DNA of 64,000 bases, from NCBI RefSeq assembly GCF_026015965.1, contig NZ_CP110383.1, forward strand, positions 1,367,501-1,431,500. The letters are read 5' to 3'. The stretch is from Selenomonas sputigena (lineage in GTDB: Bacteria > Bacillota > Negativicutes > Selenomonadales > Selenomonadaceae). The translations under genes and the position numbers were made by a program. The notes under the pieces were generated by a model, which worked only from the letters and a program-made list of their open reading frames with translations, made no database searches and had not been told where the DNA came from. Below are positions 16,758-26,400 of this stretch, one piece after another. Positions within the stretch are counted from its first letter, which is position 1. Each line of letters begins with the position of its first letter.

Positions 16758-18047
16758 CTACTCGCGGTACTCGAACTCCATATCGCCGATATGAACCGTC
16801 ATGCCTTCCTTGATGCCGCGCTCCTTCAAGAGCGCATCGATCTTCTTCATGCGCCAGATATACTGGAAGCGGCGCACGGCCTCATCGTTGCCGAAGTTCG
16901 TCATGGCGACGAGTTTTTCCAACGCCTTGTTCGAGACGATGAAATCGGCGCGGTCGTTGCGCGTGATCGTCACGGCGTCCTCCTCTGCCGTTTCAAAGGA
17001 CGCATCGTAGACGCGCACCTCTTCCGCCTTCTCCTGCGGCTCTTCCTTCAAGGTTTCAAGCGTCTCGCCCACATAGTCGACGAGCTCCTTCAAACCCTGC
17101 CGCGCAGCCGCCGAAACGGCAAAAATACGGATGCCCTCCTTCTCAGCCAGGGCTTCGAGACGCGGCAGATTCTCAGCCGCTTCGGGCAAGTCCATCTTGT
17201 TGGCGACGAGGATCTGCGTGCGCGCAGCGATCTTCTCGCTGTACTTCTTAAGCTCCGCATTGATGCGGTAGTAATCCTCGACAGGATCGCGCCCCTCGAT
17301 GCCGGAAGCATCGACAAGATGCAGAATGAGACGCGTGCGCTCGACATGACGCAGGAAGTCGTGCCCGAGACCCGCACCGTCCGCCGCGCCCTCGATGAGT
17401 CCCGGGATGTCCGCCATGACGAAATTCTTCTCGTAGTCCGTCTGCACGACGCCGAGCACGGGCACGAGCGTCGTGAAATGGTAAGCGGCAACCTCAGGAC
17501 GCGCCGCCGAAACCGCCGTGATGAGGCTCGACTTGCCGACGCTCGGATAGCCGACGAGTCCGACATCGGCGAGCAGCTTGAGCTCCAACAGAAGCTCCTT
17601 GCTCTCACCCGGTTCGCCAAGCTCCGCAAACGTCGGCGCACGATTCGCCGAATTGGAGAAGCGTGCGTTGCCGCGCCCGCCGCGCCCCGCCTTCGCAATG
17701 ACAGCCTGCTGCCCTACCTCCGTGAGATCGGCGAGCACCGCGCCCGTCTCCGCATCCTTGACGAGCGTTCCCGGCGGCACCTTGATGAAGCACGGTTCGG
17801 CGTTCGCGCCCGTCATATTCTTGATGTCCCCGTTGCCGCCATCCTTGCCCTTGAACTTCCGATGATAGCGGAAATCGAGCAAGGTGTTCATATTGCGGTC
17901 GACGACGAAGACGATGTCCGCACCGCGGCCGCCGTCACCGCCCGAAGGCCCGCCCTTGGGGATGAACTTCTCGCGGCGGAACGCCGACTTTCCCTTGCCG
18001 CCGTCCCCCGCTTTCACGCTGATCTTCGCACGATCGATAAACTGCAT
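16758..18047 (-). CDS. obgE: GTPase Obg/CgtA
   Basis: 429 residues in three domains: a glycine-rich Obg fold (1-158, KAGDGGKGKSAFRREKFIPK), a G domain (about 159-330; G1 GYPSVGKSSL, G3 DIPGL, G4 NKMD) and a C-terminal OCT domain (about 345-425). Obg is an essential ribosome-associated GTPase linked to 50S maturation and growth control. It follows rpmA as in most Firmicutes. Confidence 0.98.
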   Translation of the reverse strand: MQFIDRAKISVKAGDGGKGKSAFRREKFIPKGGPSGGDGGRGADIVFVVDRNMNTLLDFRYHRKFKGKDGGNGDIKNMTGANAEPCFIKVPPGTLVKDAETGAVLADLTEVGQQAVIAKAGRGGRGNARFSNSANRAPTFAELGEPGESKELLLELKLLADVGLVGYPSVGKSSLITAVSAARPEVAAYHFTTLVPVLGVVQTDYEKNFVMADIPGLIEGAADGAGLGHDFLRHVERTRLILHLVDASGIEGRDPVEDYYRINAELKKYSEKIAARTQILVANKMDLPEAAENLPRLEALAEKEGIRIFAVSAAARQGLKELVDYVGETLETLKEEPQEKAEEVRVYDASFETAEEDAVTITRNDRADFIVSNKALEKLVAMTNFGNDEAVRRFQYIWRMKKIDALLKERGIKEGMTVHIGDMEFEYRE

Positions 18048-18165
18048 CGCTGCCTCCTTTCAAGAACGCCCTCGGCGTCGTCCCTGCGCCCTTGATGCAC
18101 ATGCCTCAGCGCCGCAAAACCTGCGGCGCTGGAGCATGAGCGCCAAGCGCCCCGAGCCTCAGATA

Positions 18166-18200
18166 GAAAAAGATACCTGCGTCGCAAAAGGCGCAGGTAC
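18166..18200 (-). terminator. Terminator-like hairpin between rpmA and obgE
   Basis: TACCTGCG/CGCAGGTA stem followed on the minus strand by TCTTTTTC. A second hairpin, GCGCCGCA/TGCGGCGC, lies at about 18109-18130. Some transcripts probably end before obgE. Confidence 0.65.
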
Positions 18201-18255
18201 TCTTTCTTGCAACATATTTAAGGAAGCGCCAATAAACTCAGCACCTCCTTAAGCC

Positions 18256-18537
18256 TTAAGCCGTCGGATAAACGCTGACCTGGCGGTTGTAGCGACCCTT
18301 GCGCTCAAAAGCGACCTTGCCCGCCACCTTGGCAAAAAGCGTATCGTCCTTGCCGATGCCCACGTTGTGACCCGGATGGAAATGCGTGCCGCGCTGACGC
18401 ACGAGAATGCTGCCCGCCGTCACAACCGTGCCCGCGTGCTCCTTTACGCCGAGGCGCTTGGACTCGCTGTCACGGCCGTTGCGCGTGCTGCTCACGCCCT
18501 TCTTATGCGCGAAAAGCTGCAAATCAAACTTAAACAT
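18256..18537 (-). CDS. rpmA: 50S ribosomal protein L27 (with cleavable N-terminus)
   Basis: 93 residues beginning [17 protein letters not shown]. The N-terminal FDLQLFA is the Firmicute extension removed by the cysteine protease Prp before L27 works at the peptidyl transferase centre. The prp gene is directly upstream. The start at 18537 is chosen because the longer frame to 18864 is antisense-like. Confidence 0.97.
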   Translation of the reverse strand: MFKFDLQLFAHKKGVSSTRNGRDSESKRLGVKEHAGTVVTAGSILVRQRGTHFHPGHNVGIGKDDTLFAKVAGKVAFERKGRYNRQVSVYPTA

Positions 18538-18542
18538 GGATC

Positions 18543-18854
18543 TCACCTCTCTTTGTATGAAATCTTTACGGCGTCGGGCTCGATCTTTCCGATCTCCTCC
18601 AACCCCAGCCGCATTGTTTCCAACACAGCTTCGGTGAAATCGTCGGGCGCTTCCTTGAGCTTCAGGAAAAAGTCTCCGCTCGCGACACGATAGCTTACCT
18701 CGCGATGCAGATGCTTTCCTATGCCGAGAAGAGCTGTCTGCACGATGGAGGAAACCCCCGCACAGACGATGTCGGCGCCATATTCGCCGTTGTGCCCCTT
18801 GACCCGGCAGCCCGATATTTTCCCGTCTTGACGCTCGATCTCGATCTCGATCAT
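18543..18854 (-). CDS. prp: Ribosomal-processing cysteine protease Prp (YsxB)
   Basis: 103 residues. The catalytic pair is visible as His in [18 protein letters not shown] and Cys twelve residues later. It removes the N-terminal extension of L27, encoded next door. The ATG overlaps the rplU stop (TGATG). Confidence 0.94.
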   Translation of the reverse strand: MIEIEIERQDGKISGCRVKGHNGEYGADIVCAGVSSIVQTALLGIGKHLHREVSYRVASGDFFLKLKEAPDDFTEAVLETMRLGLEEIGKIEPDAVKISYKER

Positions 18855-19165
18855 CAAGCTTCAATCTTCTCGATAACGACCTTCGTGAAAGGCTGACGAT
18901 GACCCTGACGACGACGGTAGTTCGACTTCGCCTTGTACTTGAAGACGAGAATCTTCTTGTCCTTGCCCTGCGCCTGAACCTTACCCGTCACCTTCGCACC
19001 CTCGACGAGCGGACGGCCGACCTTGACGGTATCGCCGTCAACAACCGTCAGAACCTCATCGAACGTCACGCCCTCGCCCTCTTCGGCGCTGAGCTTCTCG
19101 ATGCGGATGACATCGCCCTCGGCAACGCGGTACTGCTTGCCTCCGGTCTTGATAATAGCGTACAT
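18854..19165 (-). CDS. rplU: 50S ribosomal protein L21
   Basis: 103 residues, [25 protein letters not shown], ending KVVIEKIEA, with the RNA-binding [17 protein letters not shown]. It is the first gene of rplU-prp-rpmA(-obgE). Confidence 0.98.
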   Translation of the reverse strand: MYAIIKTGGKQYRVAEGDVIRIEKLSAEEGEGVTFDEVLTVVDGDTVKVGRPLVEGAKVTGKVQAQGKDKKILVFKYKAKSNYRRRQGHRQPFTKVVIEKIEA

Positions 19166-19270
19166 GAAAACACCTCCCTGCGTGTTACTCGCCGACTACG
19201 GTACGGCAAAGCCGTTTCAAAACCTCGCCGAGCGGTTGAAAAATGCTGCGTGAAAGACGCACACATTTAC
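19166..19270 (-). promoter_or_regulatory. rplU 5' leader, possible L21 leader
   Basis: About 105 transcribed bases before rplU with a small AACGGCTTTGCCGT hairpin and a terminal CGCAGGGAGGTGTTTT holding the ribosome-binding site. Many Firmicutes carry an autoregulatory L21 leader here. I cannot confirm the fold by eye. Confidence 0.4.
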
Positions 19271-19276
19271 CGTAAG

Positions 19277-19305
19277 ATAATATCATAGGAGACGGGAAAA
19301 GTCAA
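19277..19305 (-). promoter_or_regulatory. Promoter of the rplU operon
   Basis: Minus strand TTGACT (19300-19305), a 17-base spacer and TATTAT (19277-19282). Confidence 0.75.
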
Positions 19306-19402
19306 ACGGCAATGATGAACGAGTATGTGACAGGATGTTCTCGGTGAGGAATTTTCACCCTTGAAGTGTCTGCCTTCGTGGCAGGGTCAGTTTTTGTCTT
19401 CA

Positions 19403-19438
19403 AGCAAAGCATTTGGACAATTGTCCAAATGCTTTGCT
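19403..19438. repeat. 36-bp perfect palindrome
   Basis: The left arm AGCAAAGCATTTGGACAA is followed with no loop by its exact reverse complement. It lies in a 230-base stretch with no gene between the rplU promoter and an IS3 remnant. No T-run follows on either strand, so it is a poor terminator candidate. It may be a protein-binding site or an old mobile-element junction. Confidence 0.85.
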
Positions 19439-19519
19439 CATCGGTGCGCTTATTGTAATTGTTGTGGTAAACTAAAGTTGTACTAGGAATGTCTAATAGG
19501 AAACACCGAATTATTTCTT

Positions 19520-19963
19520 CATGGAGGCGATGTTCGATATAACTGTACGACTATTGACCTACATGACCGCAGCGTTGTCACAAGCCTGACAGATCGGCGT
19601 ATGACGCGTGCCTTGGCAATCCGAACGCTTGGCAAAGCACTCAGCAGTCAACGAAAGAGAATCAAAGGTCTGACTCTTCATAGCGATCAAGGCAGCCCGT
19701 ACACATCGAAGGCGTTCACCGACTTTTGCGAGGAACATGACCTGACGTAAAGCATGAGCAAAGCTGGATGCCCGTATGATAATGCCCCTATGGAGCGCTA
19801 TTTCAATATGCTGAAAAACGAAGAAATTTATCTTCATGAGTATCGAGATGAGGAATCTCTCTATCGCGCAGTGGAGCATTTTGCTTATACCACATACAAC
19901 CATGTACGACCGCATTCTTATAACGGCTATCGTACGCCATTCGAAGCGAGGTATTCGACATAA
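19520..19963 (+). pseudogene. IS3-family transposase remnant (OrfB, DDE domain)
   Basis: In one frame the peptide reads GDVRYNCTTIDLHDRSVV, HSDQGSPYTSKAFTDF, then a stop (TAA at 19748). It continues SMSKAGCPYDNAPMERYFNMLKNE to TPFEARYST. The D, D and E catalytic positions are recognisable. The N-terminal half is missing. An internal stop and loss of the 5' end make it inactive. The bases after its stop, up to about 19983, probably include the right inverted repeat and abut the intron fragment. Confidence 0.85.
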
Positions 19964-19979
19964 GTTGATTGGACACTCG

Positions 19980-20271
19980 TGTTACAAAAACGCTTGACCA
20001 CAACAAGTTCTTTCGCATGGTTTCCTTCTTTTAAGTGTGCCTGCGTTTCTTCGATGGTCATGCCATCGACTCCCGCGGCTCCCTTGTTCTTCTTCACTCT
20101 CTTGAAAGCTCTGTTTAGGTTCTCCCTGCTCAGTATCTTCTCCAAGAGTTCTGGCTGTACACGGTTCCTTTCCTCCCATATCCGACGGAACGACCTTGAC
20201 GCTCCCACATATTCTTCGTGTTCCGCACTATCCTTTTGCGGGAAGCCCTTTTCTTTCAGGTTTTCTGCCAT
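19980..20271 (-). pseudogene. Group II intron reverse transcriptase/maturase, N-terminal fragment
   Basis: Starts MAENLKEKGFPQKDS with GGAGGAGCG upstream. It reaches the RT-0/1 segment LNRAFKRVKKNKGAAGVDGMTIEE, then is cut after about 95 residues, where IS3-related sequence begins. The polymerase core (YADD), domain X and any endonuclease domain are absent, so it cannot mobilise itself. Confidence 0.88.
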
Positions 20272-20690
20272 TTCCAGTCGCTCCTCCTTTCCCGGTTGTA
20301 CTTGGATACTCCTACTGATTCGGCCCTTCACCTCCCGGCTACTATGGCCTCTGCTGACTTCTGCATATTCAGCATAGCCTTTCGGCTGTGGTTGCCCTTT
20401 TCAGAGCGTTCTATGCAGACCTCCCCGGGTACCACACGTTTCTTTCCTTCCATCTACCTGCCGCATCTACCACCATTGGTTCCGTGTAGCTATGGGACTT
20501 CGACCTGTAGTGTGGCCTTATCCCCAACGATAGCCTCCTATGCGGTTCCTGTTCGTCAGGCCAGAGGTTTGCCGCCGACTTCCTTCAGATTTCGCCTCAC
20601 AACGAACACCCTTGTCTTTGGCTATGTCTTTCCCGCTACCGGGCAGACTCCGGTCTTTCACCGGTTAGAAACGTGCGCCGCCGGGCGCAC
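20272..20690 (-). mobile_element. Group II intron 5' RNA domains (truncated intron)
   Basis: The minus strand begins GTGCGCCCGGCGGCGCAC at 20690, the GTGCG start expected of a group II intron, and continues as structured GC-rich sequence to the maturase start. The 3' part (domains V-VI) is gone. It lies five bases beyond the T-run of an intrinsic terminator, the insertion habit of bacterial class C introns. Confidence 0.8.
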
Positions 20691-20694
20691 CATG

Positions 20695-20724
20695 AAAAAA
20701 GAATACCCTTATGCAAGAGTATTC
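20695..20724 (-). terminator. Terminator hairpin that received the group II intron
   Basis: Minus strand GAATACTC/GGGTATTC with an eight-base loop and TTTTTT (20695-20700). It lies downstream of the defence operon. A 31-codon plus-strand reading frame at 20711-20806 overlaps it and is not credited. Confidence 0.8.
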
Positions 20725-20859
20725 TTTATCGAAATCTGAGATGACCGAACTGTATCAAATCAAGAAAAACTACGAGAAATATATAGAGAAAGAGATGGAG
20801 AGTTAGATAATGAAATGTATTTAAATACTATATTCGATATAGGATGTTTCCAATAAACA

Positions 20860-20907
20860 AAGGCTTTCAGCAGTATAATTTCTCGCCGAAAGCCCTTTTT
20901 TTGCTCA
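20860..20907. terminator. Terminator at the end of the defence operon
   Basis: AAAGGCTTTC pairs with GAAAGCCCTTT around a loop, with T7 on the plus strand and TTTGTTT on the minus strand. It probably works in both directions. The rest of 20730-21018 shows no gene I can support. Confidence 0.75.
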
Positions 20908-21018
20908 TTTTCAGTTTTCTAGTGACTTTGTCCGTGAAACTTTGTTTCCTTGTGAACCCTCAAAATAAATCCCGTCGAGTGACAATAAAAATGTGTGAAA
21001 AATAATCAAAAAGTTTTC

Positions 21019-21678
21019 TTATACCTCACTGAATACTTTTGAAAAAATCATCTTGGTAAAAACATCGTCTATCTGCTTTGCAATTTGCTTTGATTCTATA
21101 AGTGTCCCAAGCTCAATGTTGCCCTGCTGTCCGTGATAGGATAAGTTCGCAGATGTTATTAAGGTCTGCTGCTGGTCAACGGAAATAACCTTTGCATGAA
21201 GCGCAGCCATCTTATCATCTTCCTGATGGTAGTTATATATTTTCAGGAATCGTCCTTTGTACCGAAGTATCTTTTCGAATCCGAGCTGCTTATCAATATC
21301 GTTTACAAAGAATTTCACAAATACCCCTCGCTGGCTTTTAAGAACGATTGTATCGACCAGTTCCGAGAAATATGAGGATAAGGAGTACCCCGTGATCAGG
21401 ATGTTTCTTTCTGCTCCATTTATCATCGACTGAACCACATTCATTGTGGTTCTCGCATTGATAGAAAAAGACGGCGGTGCCGTGACCACGAGCGATACCT
21501 TATCTGCCTCAGACATATTCATAGCATCGATAATCGTTCCTATGACATCATCGCAATGCGCATCGGATAATTCCGAGCAACTTTGCTTCAGCATTGATAC
21601 GGCATTAGTCGTTCCATTTGCCACATCGCTTTTGACCGTATTCAAGAATATCTCTTTGTTTAGATTTCCACTTGACAT
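21019..21678 (-). CDS. drmC: DISARM protein DrmC, phospholipase D-like
   Basis: 219 residues. One HKD motif is clear: LHAKVISVDQQQTLITSANLSYHGQQGNIELG. A more degenerate N-terminal half precedes it, as in the PLD-like DrmC. The family includes nucleases; DrmC was reported dispensable for protection in the characterised class 2 system. It overlaps the drmB end by 19 bases and is the last gene of the operon. Confidence 0.85.
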   Translation of the reverse strand: MSSGNLNKEIFLNTVKSDVANGTTNAVSMLKQSCSELSDAHCDDVIGTIIDAMNMSEADKVSLVVTAPPSFSINARTTMNVVQSMINGAERNILITGYSLSSYFSELVDTIVLKSQRGVFVKFFVNDIDKQLGFEKILRYKGRFLKIYNYHQEDDKMAALHAKVISVDQQQTLITSANLSYHGQQGNIELGTLIESKQIAKQIDDVFTKMIFSKVFSEV

Positions 21679-23408
21679 AAGTCACCTACTAATTCCTTAA
21701 AGTATGAGCATTCCTCACGTCCCGGAATAGGAACAACAAGACCTCTATCAAGCATCCTGTTTCCATTCTCGCACGCCGTTTCAGATATCATGCAGCATGA
21801 ATGGCAGGCAGCGCCGTTTGAGTTTTTGCCAGCCGGCAAATTACTCATGCATTCCGGGTCATTCGTGCAAACAAGAGCCTCTTGAAAAGCATTCCGCATA
21901 AGATTAGTCATCTGATCGATAGTGCCGAGTTCAACCAAGCCGCCGAGTGAACCCTCCTTGTCAGAACTTCCTGTGTAGAGCAGAATGCCGGCCATTTTAT
22001 CACCAAAGTAGATTCTTTCTCTAATGGCTGAAGAAGAATATCCCGATGACATAGACATCTGCTTAATCATTAAGTGAGCAAATGTGTGCATCAGAACATA
22101 AACGGCATTTTTCACAACCGCGATTGTCCAACCTTTTGACTCGCAAAACTCTCTGTAGGAATCGGAGTATTTTTCCGACAAGCCATTCACTGCAGGTGAG
22201 TTGAACCATGCCGCAAGCATATCTTTATTAAATTCTATGAAGATACCCTCGCCATTTACTTCCGCCGCAGGCAGCCAGCGTTCCTGCTTGCCTTTGCTTA
22301 ATGCTACGACATTCGGCTGCTCATCCGCATCCGGATCAGGCGCATCTACTCTTGTGAATCCAAGAAGGACTCGAACCTCTCTAAGTCTGGTCACTCGGAT
22401 GATACGGCTAAAGTACTTCTGCAAATATCTAGGCAGAGCATCCTCTTCAGCTTTGAAATGCTTCTTGTTTGATTCATATGCAGGGTCATTGTGGTGTGTG
22501 ATGGCATTGTATTCCATCTGCTTAATTTCAGTGAACTCTTTGATATTGCTCATTCGACGCTCAAGAGCATCATTAAACTCATCCCTTGAGTAAGCGGAGA
22601 AATACATCTCGTATATTTTGGTTATTCCCTCATCGCCCATAAGCTGCTTTGCAAGCTCTATATCACGCAGATGCTCATCAATCAGGTTATACAACGGATT
22701 AATCCACGGTGGGATAGAGATTGCACTCCTGCTCACAGCAAAGTAAACATTAGATGCACCCCGCTGTGATGGGATGAGCGGCTTGTTGCATTTATGGTTT
22801 TTCACATTCGGTCTGAACGGATGGTGACCAGGGCAGGCAACACCGTCGAAATTATCTCGTTGTGTTGCGCCACTCATGCTCCGTTTAGCACTGCAGGAGC
22901 ATTCTACCCACATATCCGCAAGAGTGGAAGTATTACCCGTCGAATACATCTTTAAGGTACCATTGCAATCAGACTCCCCTCTGTGTACCCACCACTTCCA
23001 AGGGAAGTCTGCCATGTGACCATCCTCGCAGATTGTGATAAAACGGGACGGATAGGCTGCACGATGGCACTCAGGGCAAGTGACGCCATACTTGAGATAC
23101 TTATCCAAGTCAAAATATTTTCTGGCATCAAACAACTTGCCACATTTTAAATTAGAGCATACGTGCCAGTATGGGAAGGTCACAACAGGAACATCACCTG
23201 AAAAACTTGTCCGAGGCATATAGAAGCAATCGACGCCTAAGTATGATGCAAGCCTGCCATCGATTATTTTTTGTCCCTTCTGTTTCCAGTAGGAGATGTC
23301 AAGAATCGTAACCGAGTCCTTTACCGCATCGACTACCGAGCCGGGGCCAAAGGTGGTTATGATTTGGTTTGGACGTAACTCTCCAAGTTTATTATTATCA
23401 AAAGCCAT
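21660..23408 (-). CDS. drmB: DISARM protein DrmB (DUF1998)
   Basis: 582 residues from ATG 23408, one base after the drmA stop. The N-terminal LRPNQIITTFGPGSVVD is characteristic of DrmB. Zinc-type cysteine groups occur near 90-125 (CSNLKC, CPEC) and in the C-terminal DUF1998 part (CTNDPEC, ACHSCC). In class 2 DISARM, DrmA and DrmB form the core complex that senses DNA with an exposed 5' end. The longer reading to 23504 lies inside drmA and is rejected. Confidence 0.88.
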   Translation of the reverse strand: MAFDNNKLGELRPNQIITTFGPGSVVDAVKDSVTILDISYWKQKGQKIIDGRLASYLGVDCFYMPRTSFSGDVPVVTFPYWHVCSNLKCGKLFDARKYFDLDKYLKYGVTCPECHRAAYPSRFITICEDGHMADFPWKWWVHRGESDCNGTLKMYSTGNTSTLADMWVECSCSAKRSMSGATQRDNFDGVACPGHHPFRPNVKNHKCNKPLIPSQRGASNVYFAVSRSAISIPPWINPLYNLIDEHLRDIELAKQLMGDEGITKIYEMYFSAYSRDEFNDALERRMSNIKEFTEIKQMEYNAITHHNDPAYESNKKHFKAEEDALPRYLQKYFSRIIRVTRLREVRVLLGFTRVDAPDPDADEQPNVVALSKGKQERWLPAAEVNGEGIFIEFNKDMLAAWFNSPAVNGLSEKYSDSYREFCESKGWTIAVVKNAVYVLMHTFAHLMIKQMSMSSGYSSSAIRERIYFGDKMAGILLYTGSSDKEGSLGGLVELGTIDQMTNLMRNAFQEALVCTNDPECMSNLPAGKNSNGAACHSCCMISETACENGNRMLDRGLVVPIPGREECSYFKELVGDLCQVEI

Positions 23409-23409
23409 G

Positions 23410-26400
23410 TCAATCCTCCATGTAATAGAACATATGCGCAGAACTCTCGACCTCACGCATGGAACGAAGTGTAGCTTTTGCGTTCTCATCGTGCGGCTGG
23501 TCATACGGATTCATCAACCTGTTATAGCGTTCAGTTCCGACAACGTAATACCGTAGCGATTTCGTCTGTGTCGCCTGCAGTTTCCACCAGTCAATGAAGC
23601 GGTCTATTTCTTCCTCCGCATCTGCTCGTGCTGACGGCTTTATGATATTAAGTCGGTCAACAATCAGCTTCTTCACAGAATCAAGCTGCTCTGTAGTTAG
23701 TGAACCGATAGCCGCCGCATCCGGATTATTTGCCATGTTCGAGAAGTTCAGCCGTATCGCAGATATTATCAGCGCATGCATAACACGGTCTCTTGCTCTG
23801 GCAGAGAATGGAGTCGCCGTTGTTCCCTCGACAAAACGATAAAGCTGCGAATGATATCCGGTAAAATTCTCGTAATGCGATAAGTCACGAGGACGATACG
23901 CATTGTAGAGCATAACCACAAGTCCAGGGAATGCACGACCGATACGGCTTGTTGCTTGGATATATTCCGAGTTCTGTTTCGGCTGACCTGCTACAACCAT
24001 CAGTCCAAGGCGGTCAACGTCCATACCAACAGCAATCATATTTGTAGCGATAGCCGTATCCAGACAGTCTTTTGAAGCACAGGTCGTTTCAAGCTGATTC
24101 AGCTTTTCCGGTATCTTGTACGATGACATACGGGAAGTGATCTCTACGTTGTGATTCAAATACCGCTGCTTATCCAAACCGTACTTATTTTTGATACGAT
24201 AAATTCTCTTCGGAATGTCGTCTTGTAAAAGTCTGACCGCACCGCCAAGCTCTCGGATACTGTTGAAGTAGCCGACAAGAGAATAGTACGGGTCAATCAC
24301 ATCCTTGTATTCATCTTGGAGGGAGTATGTATAAGCAGCCTGCAGGATAATGGCGTAAACACGTAGCAAAGCTGTCTTAACAGACTGACCAGGTGCGCAG
24401 ACGCCCACATATTTTCGGAATGGATCATCCTCTATGGAAATCTCTCTGATGAAAAAGCTGTCTCCAATTTCAAATCCGTTCGGTGGAAACTGTGTCGTAT
24501 TCTTTCTTGCGTAAAGGCATCTGGTCTGTGCCTCCGCATTCTTGATTGTAGCCGTCGAAACGACATACTTCGGCTTAATGCCATCGTGAATGCACATATC
24601 CTCGATGATTGTTTCATAGGCACCGTAGACCGTACCAAGCGGTCCCGTAATAAGATGCAGCTCATCTTGGATAATCAATTCCGGCGGCAGGAACGGTCTA
24701 ATATTGACCATCGTTGATGCCGGCAACGAAGCCGTTTTGTTGTGACGTCCGTGTTCTGCTCCAATCGCAACATAACCATCGCGGCTGCATTTTCTATCCA
24801 CTCTGCCAAAAAGCGCATTCGTATTCACATCCCAAGGCAGTCGTGCGAATTTATCAACAGTCGATAAAATAATAGTCGGACACTTGGCGCATATTTCCTC
24901 ATCGACAAGATAAACCGGAATTGGCATCCTGTCCTTTTTATATCTGTAAAACTGACAATCTCGATCGGAACAGAAAATCTCGATGGACTTCTTGTCGGTG
25001 TCAATGTTAAAGTTCTCCTCTTTGAGAGGCTTTCCGCAAAACGGGCAGGTAAGAAGCTGCTTATAGACGTGGTTCCTTGCGCTTCTTGCGGCTTGTGGAT
25101 TATCAGCCTTTTCAATAAACTCATCAAATTTGTTAGGCGTTACTCCGCCTCCTACCCAGAATCCAATGCTGATAGGCTCTTTGCCAAACTGTGGATATGC
25201 CTGCCGCCTGATCATTTCGGCTGCAAGTACCATCTTTGTAATACGGTCTCTCTGCTGTGTGGTGAGCAAACGGAGCGTATATCGGAGCATAACGGTCACG
25301 CCGCCATCTCGATTGTATTCCTCTCCATCAGACGCTCTGAGTCTTCTGTTGGCGATAACGAATGCCATAAGACCAAGGTAAGCCTCTGTTTTACCGCCGC
25401 CTGTAGGAAAGTACAGCAGGTCAACGACCTCACGGTCTTTATGTTTCGGATCAACGATTCCGGCAAGATTCATCAGAATAAAGGCAATCTGGAACGGACG
25501 CCATCCGAAGTTATTATCAGGATTCTTCGGATTAATGAAATCCTGGAAATTGCACTCTGTCCCTGTGCCGTGCTTCTTTGCGTAGCCCTTGATGCTGTTC
25601 TGCAAGAAGATTACACGGTTCATAAAGCAGAAAGCTTCAAATGAAATGGCATCATTTTCAATAATGCTGATTCCCTCACGGATACGCTTCAGAGCATCTT
25701 GGCAGCGGTCAATAACCTTGTTGCCAATCTTATCCTTAAAATCAGGAGTGCTCATCCTTGCGTTTCCGAGAAGTGTTGAGTTGATCCACTTTTCGTATGA
25801 TTCAGCCAGTGTGTTAAGTTTTCCGACGGTTTCTTCTTTTTTCGATTTTACAGACATAGTAAATGTCGAGAAGAAGTATCGGTCAAATCCATCCAAAGCA
25901 GCGCTGACACCCGGAAATTCATACTCAGGTATAAACGCTGATTTCACATATGTTGTTCTGCCGTCAACAGGAGTATCCCACACCGCTGCGCAGCCACGTC
26001 CGCGTCCCATGATCGGGCGCTGTTCAAAATAAAACTCATCGGAGGCAAGTATCTCTCTGCAAATATGTTCTGCGATAAACGAAGCAGAATTGGCCTCCGT
26101 ATAAGCCTTGATTTCCACTTGGAACATAATCGCTTCTGCGCTGTTAGCAGAATTTTTTCTCTTATTAATGACATATGCCGTTACAAGAGAATAGCCGCCC
26201 TTCAAAGAAATGCGGGACACATGAACATGGACATTGGAGTCGCAGACAAGCTGGTAATCCTTTGTTCGAGTAAAATCTTTAAGCTGAACATGAACCGTTT
26301 CTTCCATTGGCTGGCGCGTATATATGGCGCGACTATGTTCTTTTTCATCTTTGCCGGTATATTTCTCAGAGGACTTTACATAGTCCCCCCATGTCACATC

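Noticed and set aside
20218-20739. 173-codon plus-strand frame opposite the intron
   Set aside because: It is the antisense of structured intron RNA and the maturase start. No protein family is recognisable.
20711-20806. 31-codon plus-strand frame (MQEYSLSKSEM...)
   Set aside because: It overlaps a terminator hairpin and the intron junction, and has no ribosome-binding site. It may be a worn gene end but cannot be supported.
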